Shown: positions 1-6,357, numbered from the stretch's first letter. The stretch is DNA of 6,463 nt from Cycloclasticus sp. (GCA_016764415.1 JAESRY010000071.1:8242-14704); one strand, 5' to 3'. Translations and numbers: made by a program. The notes: generated by a model from the letters alone, not told the origin.

Positions 1-126
1 CGCGTTGAAGTGGTTTGCGCCGCCTGTGATTGCCATTTAGGGCATGTGTTTGAAGACGGACCACAACCGAGCGGCTTGCGATACTGCATTAACTCAGCCT
101 CGCTCAACCTTGAGGAAACGGACTAA
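1..126 (+). CDS. msrB: Peptide methionine-(R)-S-oxide reductase MsrB, C-terminal 41 residues (5' end outside window)
   Basis: Reading frame 1 is open from the window edge to a TAA at 124-126. The 41 residues match the end of MsrB, the cytoplasmic enzyme that reduces the R-epimer of methionine sulfoxide in proteins using thioredoxin. Visible marks are the second zinc-site CxxC (C6-A-A-C9 of the fragment), the HLGHVF strand at 12-17, the EDGP turn, and the RYCIN motif at 27-31 whose cysteine (C29) is the catalytic residue. The motif CAAC indicates the zinc-binding form of the family. An extra cysteine (C11) sits where a glycine, serine or alanine is more usual. The gene is complete at its 3' end. 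Its stop overlaps the next start as TAATG, so it is probably co-transcribed and translationally coupled with apeB. It falls below a typical ORF length cut-off because it is truncated by the window. Confidence 0.93.
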   Translation, partial: RVEVVCAACDCHLGHVFEDGPQPSGLRYCINSASLNLEETD

Positions 127-1424
127 TGCCATCGGCCATACAGCACGCGCAAAATTTACTGGATTATATCGACGCCAGCCCAAGCCCTTGGCACGCAGTA
201 CAGTCAACCACTACAATACTTAACTCTTACGGTTTTGAAGAGTTATTTGAGGGTGATGCATGGGCGTTAGAGCAAGGAAAGCATTATTACGTTAAACGTG
301 ATGATTCATCCATTATTGCTTTTACTACTGGTTCAAAAAGCTTGACGGAACACGGTTTTAACTTAATTGGCGCACACACTGATTCACCAGGACTGCGTGT
401 AAAACCTAAACCTGACAACCAGAAAGGTGCATTTAGCCGCATTGGCGTTGAAGTATACGGCGGGCCCATTTTAGCCACCTTCACAGACCGTGACTTAAGC
501 CTTGCGGGGCGTGTACATGTTCTACAAAACGGTGAACTTTCATCAAGACTAATAAAATTTAAAAAACCTTTTTTGCGTCTACCGAACCTTGCGATTCACA
601 TGAACCCTAAAGTTAATACAGACGGTTTAAAACTGAACAAACAAACCGAATTGCCCTTATTGCTTGGCGTGGCCAACGATGAGCTTAAGAAACAGCCCGA
701 CATGGCTGAGTTAATAGCCAACGAATTAGGCATTAAACAAAGCGATATTTCAGCCTGGGAATTACACGCATACGATACGCAAGGCGGCTCACTTTACGGG
801 CTTAACGATGAGTTTTACGCTAACAGTCAATTGGACAATTTGGCGTCTTGCCACGCCGCCTTAATGGCTCTGGTATCCGATGCCTCGCTGCATTCAAGTA
901 ATTTTAACGTGTGCGCCTTTTTCGATCACGAAGAAATTGGTAGCAACAGCCATAAAGGTGCAGACGGTAGTTTTTTACCCGATGTTTTAGAACGTATTGC
1001 CGATACATTGCAACTTTCAAGCGAAGACTATAAACGCGCCTTATCTAACAGTTTTTTAATCAGCGCCGATATGGCTCACGCTTATCAGCCTAATTTTCCA
1101 AGCGCTTACGAGCCAGATCACAAAGTACTGGTTAATCACGGCCCTGTGGTTAAAGTTAACGCCAATATTCGTTATGCATCAAATAGCGCGTCTCAAGCTA
1201 GGTTTATTCAACTATGTAACCAGGCCAATGTGCCGTATCAAACCTATTCACATAGAGCCGACTTAGGTTGCGGCAGCACCATTGGCCCAATGACATCGGC
1301 TCAACTGGGTATTAACACCGTAGATGTTGGCTGCCCCATGTGGGCAATGCACAGCATTCGCGAAAGCGCCGGCGTTCAAGACCACGGGTATATGACGCGT
1401 GTATTCAGTCAATTCTTTAGCTAA
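126..1424 (+). CDS. apeB: M18 family aminopeptidase (aspartyl-aminopeptidase type)
   Basis: This is a 432-residue, full-length M18 metalloaminopeptidase, a cytosolic enzyme of the dodecameric, two-metal family that removes N-terminal (often acidic) residues from peptides. The metal and catalytic residues expected for M18 are all seen: H84 in GAHTDSPGLR, the bridging D237 in QLDNLASCH, the catalytic glutamate pair E269-E270 in FFDHEEIGS, D315 in SADMAHAYQPN and H409 in AMHSIRES. The GCGSTIGP loop at 391-398 is also conserved. The start at 126 is supported by a GAGGA Shine-Dalgarno sequence at 112-116 (9-base spacer), and by a one-base TAATG overlap with the msrB stop. The hydratase-like gene follows after 6 bases, so the three probably form one transcript. 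Peptide preference cannot be read from sequence; the family name is secure. Confidence 0.96.
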   Translation: MPSAIQHAQNLLDYIDASPSPWHAVQSTTTILNSYGFEELFEGDAWALEQGKHYYVKRDDSSIIAFTTGSKSLTEHGFNLIGAHTDSPGLRVKPKPDNQKGAFSRIGVEVYGGPILATFTDRDLSLAGRVHVLQNGELSSRLIKFKKPFLRLPNLAIHMNPKVNTDGLKLNKQTELPLLLGVANDELKKQPDMAELIANELGIKQSDISAWELHAYDTQGGSLYGLNDEFYANSQLDNLASCHAALMALVSDASLHSSNFNVCAFFDHEEIGSNSHKGADGSFLPDVLERIADTLQLSSEDYKRALSNSFLISADMAHAYQPNFPSAYEPDHKVLVNHGPVVKVNANIRYASNSASQARFIQLCNQANVPYQTYSHRADLGCGSTIGPMTSAQLGINTVDVGCPMWAMHSIRESAGVQDHGYMTRVFSQFFS

Positions 1425-1430
1425 ACAACC

Positions 1431-2279
1431 ATGAAATTTAAATTTACTTTACTTATTTTCGCGGCAGCTGCCATTGCTCTGTTTTTTTCCCGCAGCGAGA
1501 ACTTTGTGCCAAGAACTGCGTTAGATATTTACCACCACTATATTGACGCAACCGAAGCACAGGCCATTCCGGGTTTAACGCCTGAAGCAGCCGTGGAAAT
1601 ACAAAAACGTGTGGTCTACGCGCTGTCTGAAAACTGGGGGGGCATCGCTGGTTACAAGGCGGCTCTTACCAACCCTGACATCCAACATAAATTAGGCATT
1701 AAACAGCCCTTATTGGGTATTTTTTTGAATACAATGCTAAAAGAAAGCGGCGCGGTTATCTCTATTAAATCAGCAACACACCCTTTTGCAGAAGCTGACC
1801 TGCTGGTTCGCGTTAAAGATTCATCGATAAACGATGCTAAAACAGATGAAGAACTATTAGCCGCTATTGACCAAGTCATTCCCTTCATTGAAATACCAGA
1901 CCGCCTATTTTCTACCGAGAAACCATTAACTGCCGATATGCTAACGGCCATTAATACCGGCACACGATATGGTGTAATGGGGCGGCCTATTCCCATGGAA
2001 GACGTTAAAAATCTTAATCTTTGCCAAGTTGGGATTGTTTACGACGACCATAGTCATTTAACGACCGGCCAGTGCAGCGCCTTAATGGGCAAGCCTGTAA
2101 ACGTCATTCGTTGGTTACGCGATACGCTTTTAGAGCGTAATTACCCTCTAAAAGCGGGAACATTTTTATCCCTTGGCAGTTTGACTGTCCCCATCCCCGT
2201 GAAAAAAGGACGGCTGACAGCAGTTTATACGGGTTTAAATACACAGTCCCACGTTACGGTTTCCGTCACGTTCAAATAA
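1431..2279 (+). CDS. 2-keto-4-pentenoate hydratase / fumarylacetoacetate hydrolase-like protein with N-terminal hydrophobic export or anchor segment
   Basis: This 282-residue protein has the MhpD-type fold of the fumarylacetoacetate-hydrolase superfamily. Members hydrate 2-hydroxypenta-2,4-dienoates or decarboxylate related keto acids. Family marks are the N-terminal helical part at about 28-65 (LTPEAAVEIQKR), GYKAALT at 74-80 with the conserved lysine K76, LGIKQPLLGIF at 88-98, the metal-site region FAEADLLVRV (E121, D123) and FIEIPDR with E154, and a C-terminal KAGTFLSLGSL segment. In MhpD/HpcG the metal ligands are three acidic residues in an ExE pair plus one later E; here the pair reads E-A-D, so binding looks plausible but altered. 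Residues 1-20 have two lysines then a long hydrophobic run (about 5-19), resembling a signal peptide or membrane anchor. No lipobox cysteine is present and the cleavage site is unclear. Export is unusual for this family. There is no clear Shine-Dalgarno sequence, and the 6-base gap suggests coupling to apeB. The substrate is unknown. Confidence 0.8.
   Translation: MKFKFTLLIFAAAAIALFFSRSENFVPRTALDIYHHYIDATEAQAIPGLTPEAAVEIQKRVVYALSENWGGIAGYKAALTNPDIQHKLGIKQPLLGIFLNTMLKESGAVISIKSATHPFAEADLLVRVKDSSINDAKTDEELLAAIDQVIPFIEIPDRLFSTEKPLTADMLTAINTGTRYGVMGRPIPMEDVKNLNLCQVGIVYDDHSHLTTGQCSALMGKPVNVIRWLRDTLLERNYPLKAGTFLSLGSLTVPIPVKKGRLTAVYTGLNTQSHVTVSVTFK
2125..2156. repeat. Perfect 11-bp inverted repeat inside the hydratase-like gene
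   Basis: The left arm CGCTTTTAGAG at 2125-2135 is exactly complementary to the right arm CTCTAAAAGCG at 2146-2156, with a 10-base centre at 2136-2145. The centre itself contains the 8-base palindrome GTAATTAC. As RNA it would form an 11-bp hairpin about 120 bases before the stop codon. No T-run follows, so it is not a typical intrinsic terminator. It encodes part of the segment RDTLLERNYPLKAG, so it may simply be coincidence of coding sequence. Confidence 0.7.
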
Positions 2280-2333
2280 CCTTAACCACAAAATGGTAAG
2301 TGTTGGCATATTGCCTACTCGGTTACTTATACA
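2280..2333. other. Convergent intergenic gap without a clear terminator
   Basis: This 54-base gap separates the stops of the + strand hydratase-like gene and the - strand diguanylate cyclase gene. A bidirectional terminator would be expected here. The only hairpin seen is a 4-bp GGCA/TGCC stem (2305-2315) with a 3-base loop and no T-run, too weak to call. Transcripts may therefore run into each other or end within the coding regions. Confidence 0.5.
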
Positions 2334-3317
2334 TTAACCCGTATGTGAGGCTACTTTATTACGCCCACCACTCTTCGCGTCGTAAAGCGCTGTGTCGGCC
2401 CACTCTATCAACTCATTGCTGGCTTGTTGCTGCACAGGCACAATACTTGCCGCACCCACACTAACGGTGACTCTACCTGTCTCGCTATTTCCTTCGTGTT
2501 CATAATTAAGCGCGTATACCGCGGAGCGAATACGATCCGCAATGGTTATGGCACTCTCAATATTCTCACCTGGCAAAATAACTGTAAATTCTTCTCCACC
2601 ATAGCGTGCCACCAAATCAGACGGCCGCTTCACCTCTTGCGAGATGGTGCGAGCAACTTTTTTAAGACAATCGTCACCAGCCTGGTGGCCATAGATGTCA
2701 TTAAACGGTTTAAAGAAATCAATGTCTATAAACAACAACGCCAGCGGCGTTTGTTGGCGTTGCGCAAAACCCCAATCCGTTTTCAACCTATCATCAAAAG
2801 TCCGGCGGTTAGCCAGTTCGGTTAAACCATCCACCTGAGCCATCTTTTCTAACTCATCTTGGGCTAGCCTTTGTTCGGTTAAATCACGTAGCGTTTCAAC
2901 GACTGCAATCATCTTACCCTTTTCGTTAAAAATAGGCCCTGCATCAATTGATAAATAAAAGTTACCCGGACTAGCTGGCACCTCACACCATGATTCTACA
3001 CTGAAGTGCTGCTCATCGTCTTTGCTATCAATTCGAACGTCATAAAGGCCTTTTATTTCATCTAGCTTATCTTTTAAAACTAAATCGGCTAAACAATCTC
3101 GAGGCTCATCATAAAATGCTTGCCAATGATCACGCGTACCCACCAACTTTTCTGCACTAACGCCCGTTAATTGCACACAAGCTTTATTCCAAATTAACAC
3201 CTTGCCATCCGCACCTAATACAAACGTTGGCACAATCAAGTTGCGTAGTAACCGTATCGCAAACTGTTCGCCATTCGAAAATTCACTTTCACTTAAAGGC
3301 TTTTTTTCTTTTGTCAT
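2334..3317 (-). CDS. PAS-GGDEF diguanylate cyclase
   Basis: This 327-residue protein would make cyclic di-GMP from two GTP. An N-terminal PAS domain spans about 20-150 (FVLGADGKVLIWNKACVQLTG, ending in the PAC-like ETLRDLTEQR). A short helical or coiled linker (about 147-160) leads into the DGLTELANRR start of the GGDEF domain. The active site is GGEEF at 240-244, an active variant. The metal-site aspartate lies in FIDIDFFKPFND (D198/D200), and YGHQAGD follows at 209-215. R231-P-S-D234 matches the RxxD product-inhibition I-site at the usual distance before GGEEF. There is no membrane segment or signal peptide, so it is cytoplasmic. The PAS ligand cannot be told: no heme or flavin signature was recognised. 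The ATG at 3315-3317 has only a weak GGA-type ribosome site. It lies 142 bases downstream of cytochrome b561 on the same strand and carries its own upstream region. Confidence 0.94.
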   Translation of the reverse strand: MTKEKKPLSESEFSNGEQFAIRLLRNLIVPTFVLGADGKVLIWNKACVQLTGVSAEKLVGTRDHWQAFYDEPRDCLADLVLKDKLDEIKGLYDVRIDSKDDEQHFSVESWCEVPASPGNFYLSIDAGPIFNEKGKMIAVVETLRDLTEQRLAQDELEKMAQVDGLTELANRRTFDDRLKTDWGFAQRQQTPLALLFIDIDFFKPFNDIYGHQAGDDCLKKVARTISQEVKRPSDLVARYGGEEFTVILPGENIESAITIADRIRSAVYALNYEHEGNSETGRVTVSVGAASIVPVQQQASNELIEWADTALYDAKSGGRNKVASHTG

Positions 3318-3459
3318 TATTCGTCCGTGTATTACGTTATATCAATCTTAAAAACTGATACTGCATGACTCACCCTGAGCTGTCACCTCGTTGTATGTAC
3401 ATATTGTATTTCAAAGCACGCTTATTACTTAAACACAGTTGCTTCTATAGCTATAATCT
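3318..3459 (-). promoter_or_regulatory. Intergenic region between cytochrome b561 and diguanylate cyclase, probable promoter of the cyclase
   Basis: This 142-base non-coding stretch lies upstream of the cyclase gene and downstream of the cytochrome b561 stop. It contains two perfect 10-base palindromes, TATGTACATA (3394-3403) and TATAGCTATA (3446-3455). The first is bounded by TTGTAT direct repeats (3391-3396 and 3404-3409). Near the cyclase start is the motif TTTAAGATTGATATA (3338-3352, read on the - strand). A TATAAC hexamer (3336-3341, - strand) could serve as a -10 element, but no good -35 is seen at standard spacing. No terminator with a T-run was found after cytochrome b561, so read-through is possible. 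Confidence 0.4.
3338..3352 (-). repeat. 15-base motif, copy 1 (upstream of diguanylate cyclase)
   Basis: On the - strand this reads TTTAAGATTGATATA and ends 20 bases before the cyclase start codon. It matches the motif before cytochrome b561 (4034-4048, TTTAATATTGATATA) at 14 of 15 positions and in the same orientation relative to its gene. It could be a shared regulator site or part of a promoter. AT-richness raises the chance of coincidence. Confidence 0.45.
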
Positions 3460-4023
3460 TTAACTATCAATGCGACGCCCAAGCATTCTTTTTAGTGTGC
3501 CGTCCTTGTCTACCAAGTGATGTTTTAATGCGCCAGACACGTGCAATAGAACAACGGCTATCAATAATGTACTCGCAATTTCATGTGTCTCGTGTGCAAT
3601 CCCTGCAGCCGGGCCATTGATAGGAATCATTTTCCCAGCTTCATCGGGGTTCGGCGTTGCCGCCAAAAATTCCAAACCAAACACCGCCAAGCCGTAACCA
3701 CCCAGCGCGGACATCAGCATGCCAGATATTGGCATCACAACCGTTGCGATAATCAGTACCCAATGCACAATTTTAGATAGCGTATGCTCCCATGATTTAT
3801 ATGTACTGGCCGCTTCTGGCCAACCTTGTTTTACACGCCAGATAACGCGCATTAATATCACCACAAAAATAATCATCCCCACTGATTTATGGAGGGGGTA
3901 GAGCGAATGCTCCTCAAAATTGGTCATGTAAACGCCCACTGATAGCATAATAATCATCGTCACACCCACCACCCAGTGCAAGGCAACCGTTACGCATGAT
4001 AATTTTGTTTTTGAATCGCTCAT
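3460..4023 (-). CDS. Cytochrome b561 family membrane protein (CybB type)
   Basis: This is a 187-residue inner-membrane di-heme cytochrome of the bacterial CybB/b561 family (E. coli CybB is about 176 residues). Such proteins pass electrons between quinones or small oxidants in the membrane. Four hydrophobic helices are visible at about 11-32, 44-62, 82-105 and 148-166. Candidate heme ligands are H16 (ALHW), H45 (PLHKS), H147 (AHETHE) and H161 (LLHVSG), the last two 14 residues apart as in E. coli CybB. The C-terminal ALKHHLVDKDGTLKRM is the usual family ending. The start is supported by an AGGA ribosome site at 4031-4034 (- strand, 7-base spacer). It is divergent from the dodA-like gene across 63 bases, so the two may share a control region. 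Its electron donor and acceptor are unknown; superoxide or quinone redox roles have been proposed for relatives. Confidence 0.94.
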   Translation of the reverse strand: MSDSKTKLSCVTVALHWVVGVTMIIMLSVGVYMTNFEEHSLYPLHKSVGMIIFVVILMRVIWRVKQGWPEAASTYKSWEHTLSKIVHWVLIIATVVMPISGMLMSALGGYGLAVFGLEFLAATPNPDEAGKMIPINGPAAGIAHETHEIASTLLIAVVLLHVSGALKHHLVDKDGTLKRMLGRRIDS

Positions 4024-4086
4024 TTGTCGTTCCTATATCAATATTAAATTCACGTTTAAGATATCATAAAGCCACCTTCTTTATAT
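4024..4086. promoter_or_regulatory. Divergent intergenic region between cytochrome b561 and the dodA-like operon
   Basis: This AT-rich 63-base gap must hold the 5' signals for both cytochrome b561 (- strand) and the dodA-like operon (+ strand), unless they start inside neighbouring genes. It contains ATATCA twice in the same orientation (4035-4040 and 4061-4066, 26 bases apart) and the 15-base motif shared with the cyclase upstream region. On the + strand TATCAT at 4062-4067 is a possible -10, but no matching -35 was found. Hexamer matches were too weak to name an exact promoter. Confidence 0.5.
4034..4048 (-). repeat. 15-base motif, copy 2 (upstream of cytochrome b561)
   Basis: On the - strand this reads TTTAATATTGATATA. 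It ends 10 bases before the cytochrome b561 start codon and overlaps the AGGA ribosome site by one base. It differs at a single position from the copy upstream of the diguanylate cyclase (3338-3352). Position and orientation suggest a common regulatory or promoter element, but this is inferred from two copies only. Confidence 0.45.
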
Positions 4087-4908
4087 ATGACTCTACGCAT
4101 GTCTGACACCCTTTTCCCTACTTTATATATTCCCCATGGAGCCGGCCCTTGTTTTTTTATGGACTGGACGCTTGGACCTGCTAACACATGGGATAAAACA
4201 GAACACTGGCTAGCCAATATCCACGAGAATTTGCCTTCTAAACCTAAAGCTATCGTTTGCATTTCAGCGCATTGGGAAAATGATGCTATTAAAATAAATT
4301 CGCACCCAAATCCTGCATTGTATTTTGATTATTATGGTTTTCCATCGCATACTTACGAATTAACCTATCCGGCACCTGGCTCACCCAAGTTGGCTGAATC
4401 GATTCAAACTTTACTGGCTGAAGCGGGTATTAACAGTGAACTGGATGACGAACATGGATTTGATCACGGAACATTCGTTCCTTTAAAGGTTATGTTTCCA
4501 AAAGCTGATATTCCAGTTGTACAGATTTCTTTGCAACGTAATCTCGACCCAACTTTCCACATAAAAATGGGCAACGCTCTGCAATCCCTAAGGAAGCAGG
4601 GAATTCTTATTCTAGGAAGTGGCATCAGCTTTCATAATATGGATATTTTGATGCGCGGCAAAGATACCGACAATCATTCTGGCACCTTTAATCAGTGGCT
4701 AAACGATGCGTGTGAATCTCCTGTAGAACAGCGGAACACTGCGCTCAGTGAATGGGCAAACGCGCCTTCAGCACGCCAGTGTCACCCACGAGAAGAACAC
4801 TTGTTACCACTGATGGTCGTGGCGGGTAGTGCAGGAAATGACCTAGGAAAAAACGTATTCACAGACCGGGTAATGGGTGTTACCGTATCTGCTTATCAAT
4901 TTGGTTAA
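4087..4908 (+). CDS. DODA-type class III extradiol ring-cleavage dioxygenase
   Basis: This 273-residue protein belongs to the LigB-like DODA family (relatives: plant DOPA 4,5-dioxygenase and E. coli YgiD), which open catechol rings next to the two hydroxyls using a non-heme metal. Family residues are H17 in PHGAGP, H62 in SAHW, GFDHGT at 124-129 with H127, the SFHN histidine H183, and H238 in EEHLLPLM. H17, H62, H183 and H238 align with the metal-site histidines reported for YgiD. YPAPGSP at 94-100 is also conserved. There is no signal peptide, so it is cytoplasmic. The start is uncertain: ATG at 4087 and ATG at 4099 (four codons later) both lack a Shine-Dalgarno sequence, and both leave the first motif intact. 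It is the first gene of a + strand series, 12 bases before the azoreductase. The catechol substrate is not determined; DOPA is only the name-giving substrate. Confidence 0.93.
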   Translation: MTLRMSDTLFPTLYIPHGAGPCFFMDWTLGPANTWDKTEHWLANIHENLPSKPKAIVCISAHWENDAIKINSHPNPALYFDYYGFPSHTYELTYPAPGSPKLAESIQTLLAEAGINSELDDEHGFDHGTFVPLKVMFPKADIPVVQISLQRNLDPTFHIKMGNALQSLRKQGILILGSGISFHNMDILMRGKDTDNHSGTFNQWLNDACESPVEQRNTALSEWANAPSARQCHPREEHLLPLMVVAGSAGNDLGKNVFTDRVMGVTVSAYQFG

Positions 4909-4920
4909 ACGGAAAAAATC

Positions 4921-5550
4921 ATGGCTAAACTACTCTATATTCAAGCATCTCCACGCGGAGATCGCTCAAGCTCTAGCGATGTGGCAAATAGTTATATCGA
5001 TGCATTTAAAGCCTCATCTACAGATAATAGCGTCACGATACTGAATGTTTGGGATATAAACCTGCCTGAATTTGACGCTGACCGCCTCAATGCTAAATAC
5101 AGTTTTCTACACGGACAAAATCCAAGTGATGCTGAAGCAGCCGCTTGGCAAGAAATTGTCGCCATCGCCGATCAGTTTAAAGATGCCGATTGCTATTTAT
5201 ATAGTGTGCCCATGTGGAACTTCTCAATCCCCTACAAACTAAAGCACTATATCGACGTTATCACTCAACCTGGCCTAACCTTTAGCTTTAACCCTGAAAA
5301 AGGCTTTTCTGGCCTCGTAACAGGTAAGCCAGTCACTGCCATTTATTCACGTGGAGGTGAATACAACAACCCCGAAGCGCAAGGCATGGACTTCCAAAAA
5401 CCGTACCTTGAAATGTCACTCGGATTTATCGGCTTTCGTGACATCAGCAGCATCATTATAGAACCAACATTGGCCGGCCCAGAGTCCGCTGAAAAAACCA
5501 TTAACGCCGCAAAAGAAGAAGCAACAAAACTAGGTGCTAACGTTTTATGA
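4921..5550 (+). CDS. azoR: FMN-dependent NAD(P)H azoreductase / quinone reductase (AzoR family)
   Basis: This 209-residue flavodoxin-like protein matches AzoR (formerly AcpD), a homodimeric cytosolic flavoenzyme. It reduces azo dyes and, more physiologically, quinones by two-electron transfer from NAD(P)H. Visible FMN-site motifs are the phosphate loop QASPRGDRSSSS at 8-19, VPMWNFSIPYKLKHYID at 96-112 and YSRGGEY at 142-148. GLTFSFNPEKGFSGLVTGK (118-136) is the usual lid segment. The length is near the family norm of about 200. A GGAAA ribosome site at 4911-4915 precedes the ATG by 5 bases. The gene starts 12 bases after the dodA-like stop and overlaps the following SDR gene by 4 bases, so co-expression with a ring-cleavage dioxygenase is likely. 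That context favours a quinone-protecting role over azo-dye chemistry (inference). Confidence 0.94.
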   Translation: MAKLLYIQASPRGDRSSSSDVANSYIDAFKASSTDNSVTILNVWDINLPEFDADRLNAKYSFLHGQNPSDAEAAAWQEIVAIADQFKDADCYLYSVPMWNFSIPYKLKHYIDVITQPGLTFSFNPEKGFSGLVTGKPVTAIYSRGGEYNNPEAQGMDFQKPYLEMSLGFIGFRDISSIIIEPTLAGPESAEKTINAAKEEATKLGANVL

Positions 5551-6335
5551 ATTTGCAAATCGAGAATAAAAAAGCGCTGGTTTCCGGCTCAAGCCAAGGT
5601 ATCGGTTTTGCTATTGCTAAGACCCTAGCAGCCGAAGGCGCACACGTTATTATCAACGGGCGACGTGATGAAAAGCTTCAAGCCGCAAAGCAAAGAATCT
5701 TGGATGAATACCCAAACGCAAGCATTGAGTGCTTTGCTGGGGATTTATCTAGCGCTGACACATGCCAACAATTAGCTAATTCGCACCCATCTGTAGATAT
5801 TCTGGTTAATGCTCTAGGTATTTTTGAACCGAAACCTTTCCTAGAAATACCGGATGAAGACTGGGAGCGCTTCTTTAACGTCAACGTCCTTAGTGGCGTG
5901 CGATTATCCCGTGCATACCTGCCCTATATGCAAGAAAAGAACTGGGGACGCATTCTATTTATCAGCAGCGAAAGCGCGGTACAAATCCCAAAAGAAATGA
6001 TTCATTACGGCACCACCAAAACAGCGCAACTAGCTGTATCGCGTGGGCTTGCTGAAGAATGTGCTGGCACGGGCATTACCGTTAACGCCGTACTACCTGG
6101 CCCGACTCGCTCGGAAGGCGTAGTTGAATTTGTAGACCAAATCAGCGGTGGCCAAGATTTTGAGGAGTTCGAAAAGGAATTCTTCCAATCTGTCAGGCCC
6201 TCATCACTCATTAAACGCTTTGCCGATGTGCAAGAAGTCGCCAATATGGTCGTTTACTTGTGCAGCCCATTGGCATCAGCAACCACAGGTGCTGCGATTC
6301 GAGTGGATGGCGGTGTTGTTAAAGCCTGCGTTTAA
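5547..6335 (+). CDS. Short-chain dehydrogenase/reductase (classical SDR)
   Basis: This 262-residue NAD(P)-dependent oxidoreductase has a Rossmann fold. The cofactor motif reads S13-GSSQGIG20, with Ser in place of the usual leading Thr of TGxxxGIG. DL at 66-67 contacts the adenine ring in relatives. The NNAG motif is changed to N88-A-L-G91. Catalytic residues are N113, S141, Y154 and K158 (YGTTK), with S-to-Y spacing of 13 as in classical SDRs. PGPT at 184-187 and VDGG near the C-terminus complete the family pattern. The basic residues R39-R40 after the second strand suggest NADPH preference (inference). The start overlaps the azoR stop as ATGA, with an AGGTG ribosome site at 5532-5536, indicating translational coupling. 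A probable sulfotransferase follows after 35 bases. The carbonyl or alcohol substrate cannot be told from sequence. Confidence 0.93.
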   Translation: MNLQIENKKALVSGSSQGIGFAIAKTLAAEGAHVIINGRRDEKLQAAKQRILDEYPNASIECFAGDLSSADTCQQLANSHPSVDILVNALGIFEPKPFLEIPDEDWERFFNVNVLSGVRLSRAYLPYMQEKNWGRILFISSESAVQIPKEMIHYGTTKTAQLAVSRGLAEECAGTGITVNAVLPGPTRSEGVVEFVDQISGGQDFEEFEKEFFQSVRPSSLIKRFADVQEVANMVVYLCSPLASATTGAAIRVDGGVVKACV

Positions 6336-6357
6336 CCTGACATAATTTAACCCTTTT

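Noticed and set aside
1652..1996. 114-codon - strand open frame inside the hydratase-like gene
   Set aside because: It is antisense to a recognisable conserved protein, and its residue content is serine-rich and unstructured, as expected for a shadow frame.
2305..2315. GGCA-TAT-TGCC hairpin between the convergent genes as a terminator
   Set aside because: The stem is only 4 bp, flanking bases do not extend it, and no T-run follows on either strand.
2424..2825. 133-codon + strand open frame opposite the diguanylate cyclase gene
   Set aside because: It lies wholly antisense to a well-supported GGDEF gene, its translation resembles no protein family, and it has no ribosome site; it is a shadow of the real gene.
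4024..4052. TTGTCG (4024-4029) with TAAATT (4045-4050) as a sigma-70 promoter for the dodA-like operon
   Set aside because: The two hexamers are 15 bases apart and each matches only four of six consensus positions, so the pair is not distinguishable from AT-rich background.
4056..4262. 68-codon - strand open frame overlapping the dodA-like start and the divergent gap
   Set aside because: It runs antisense to conserved dioxygenase motifs, would occupy the only promoter space, and shows no recognisable domain.
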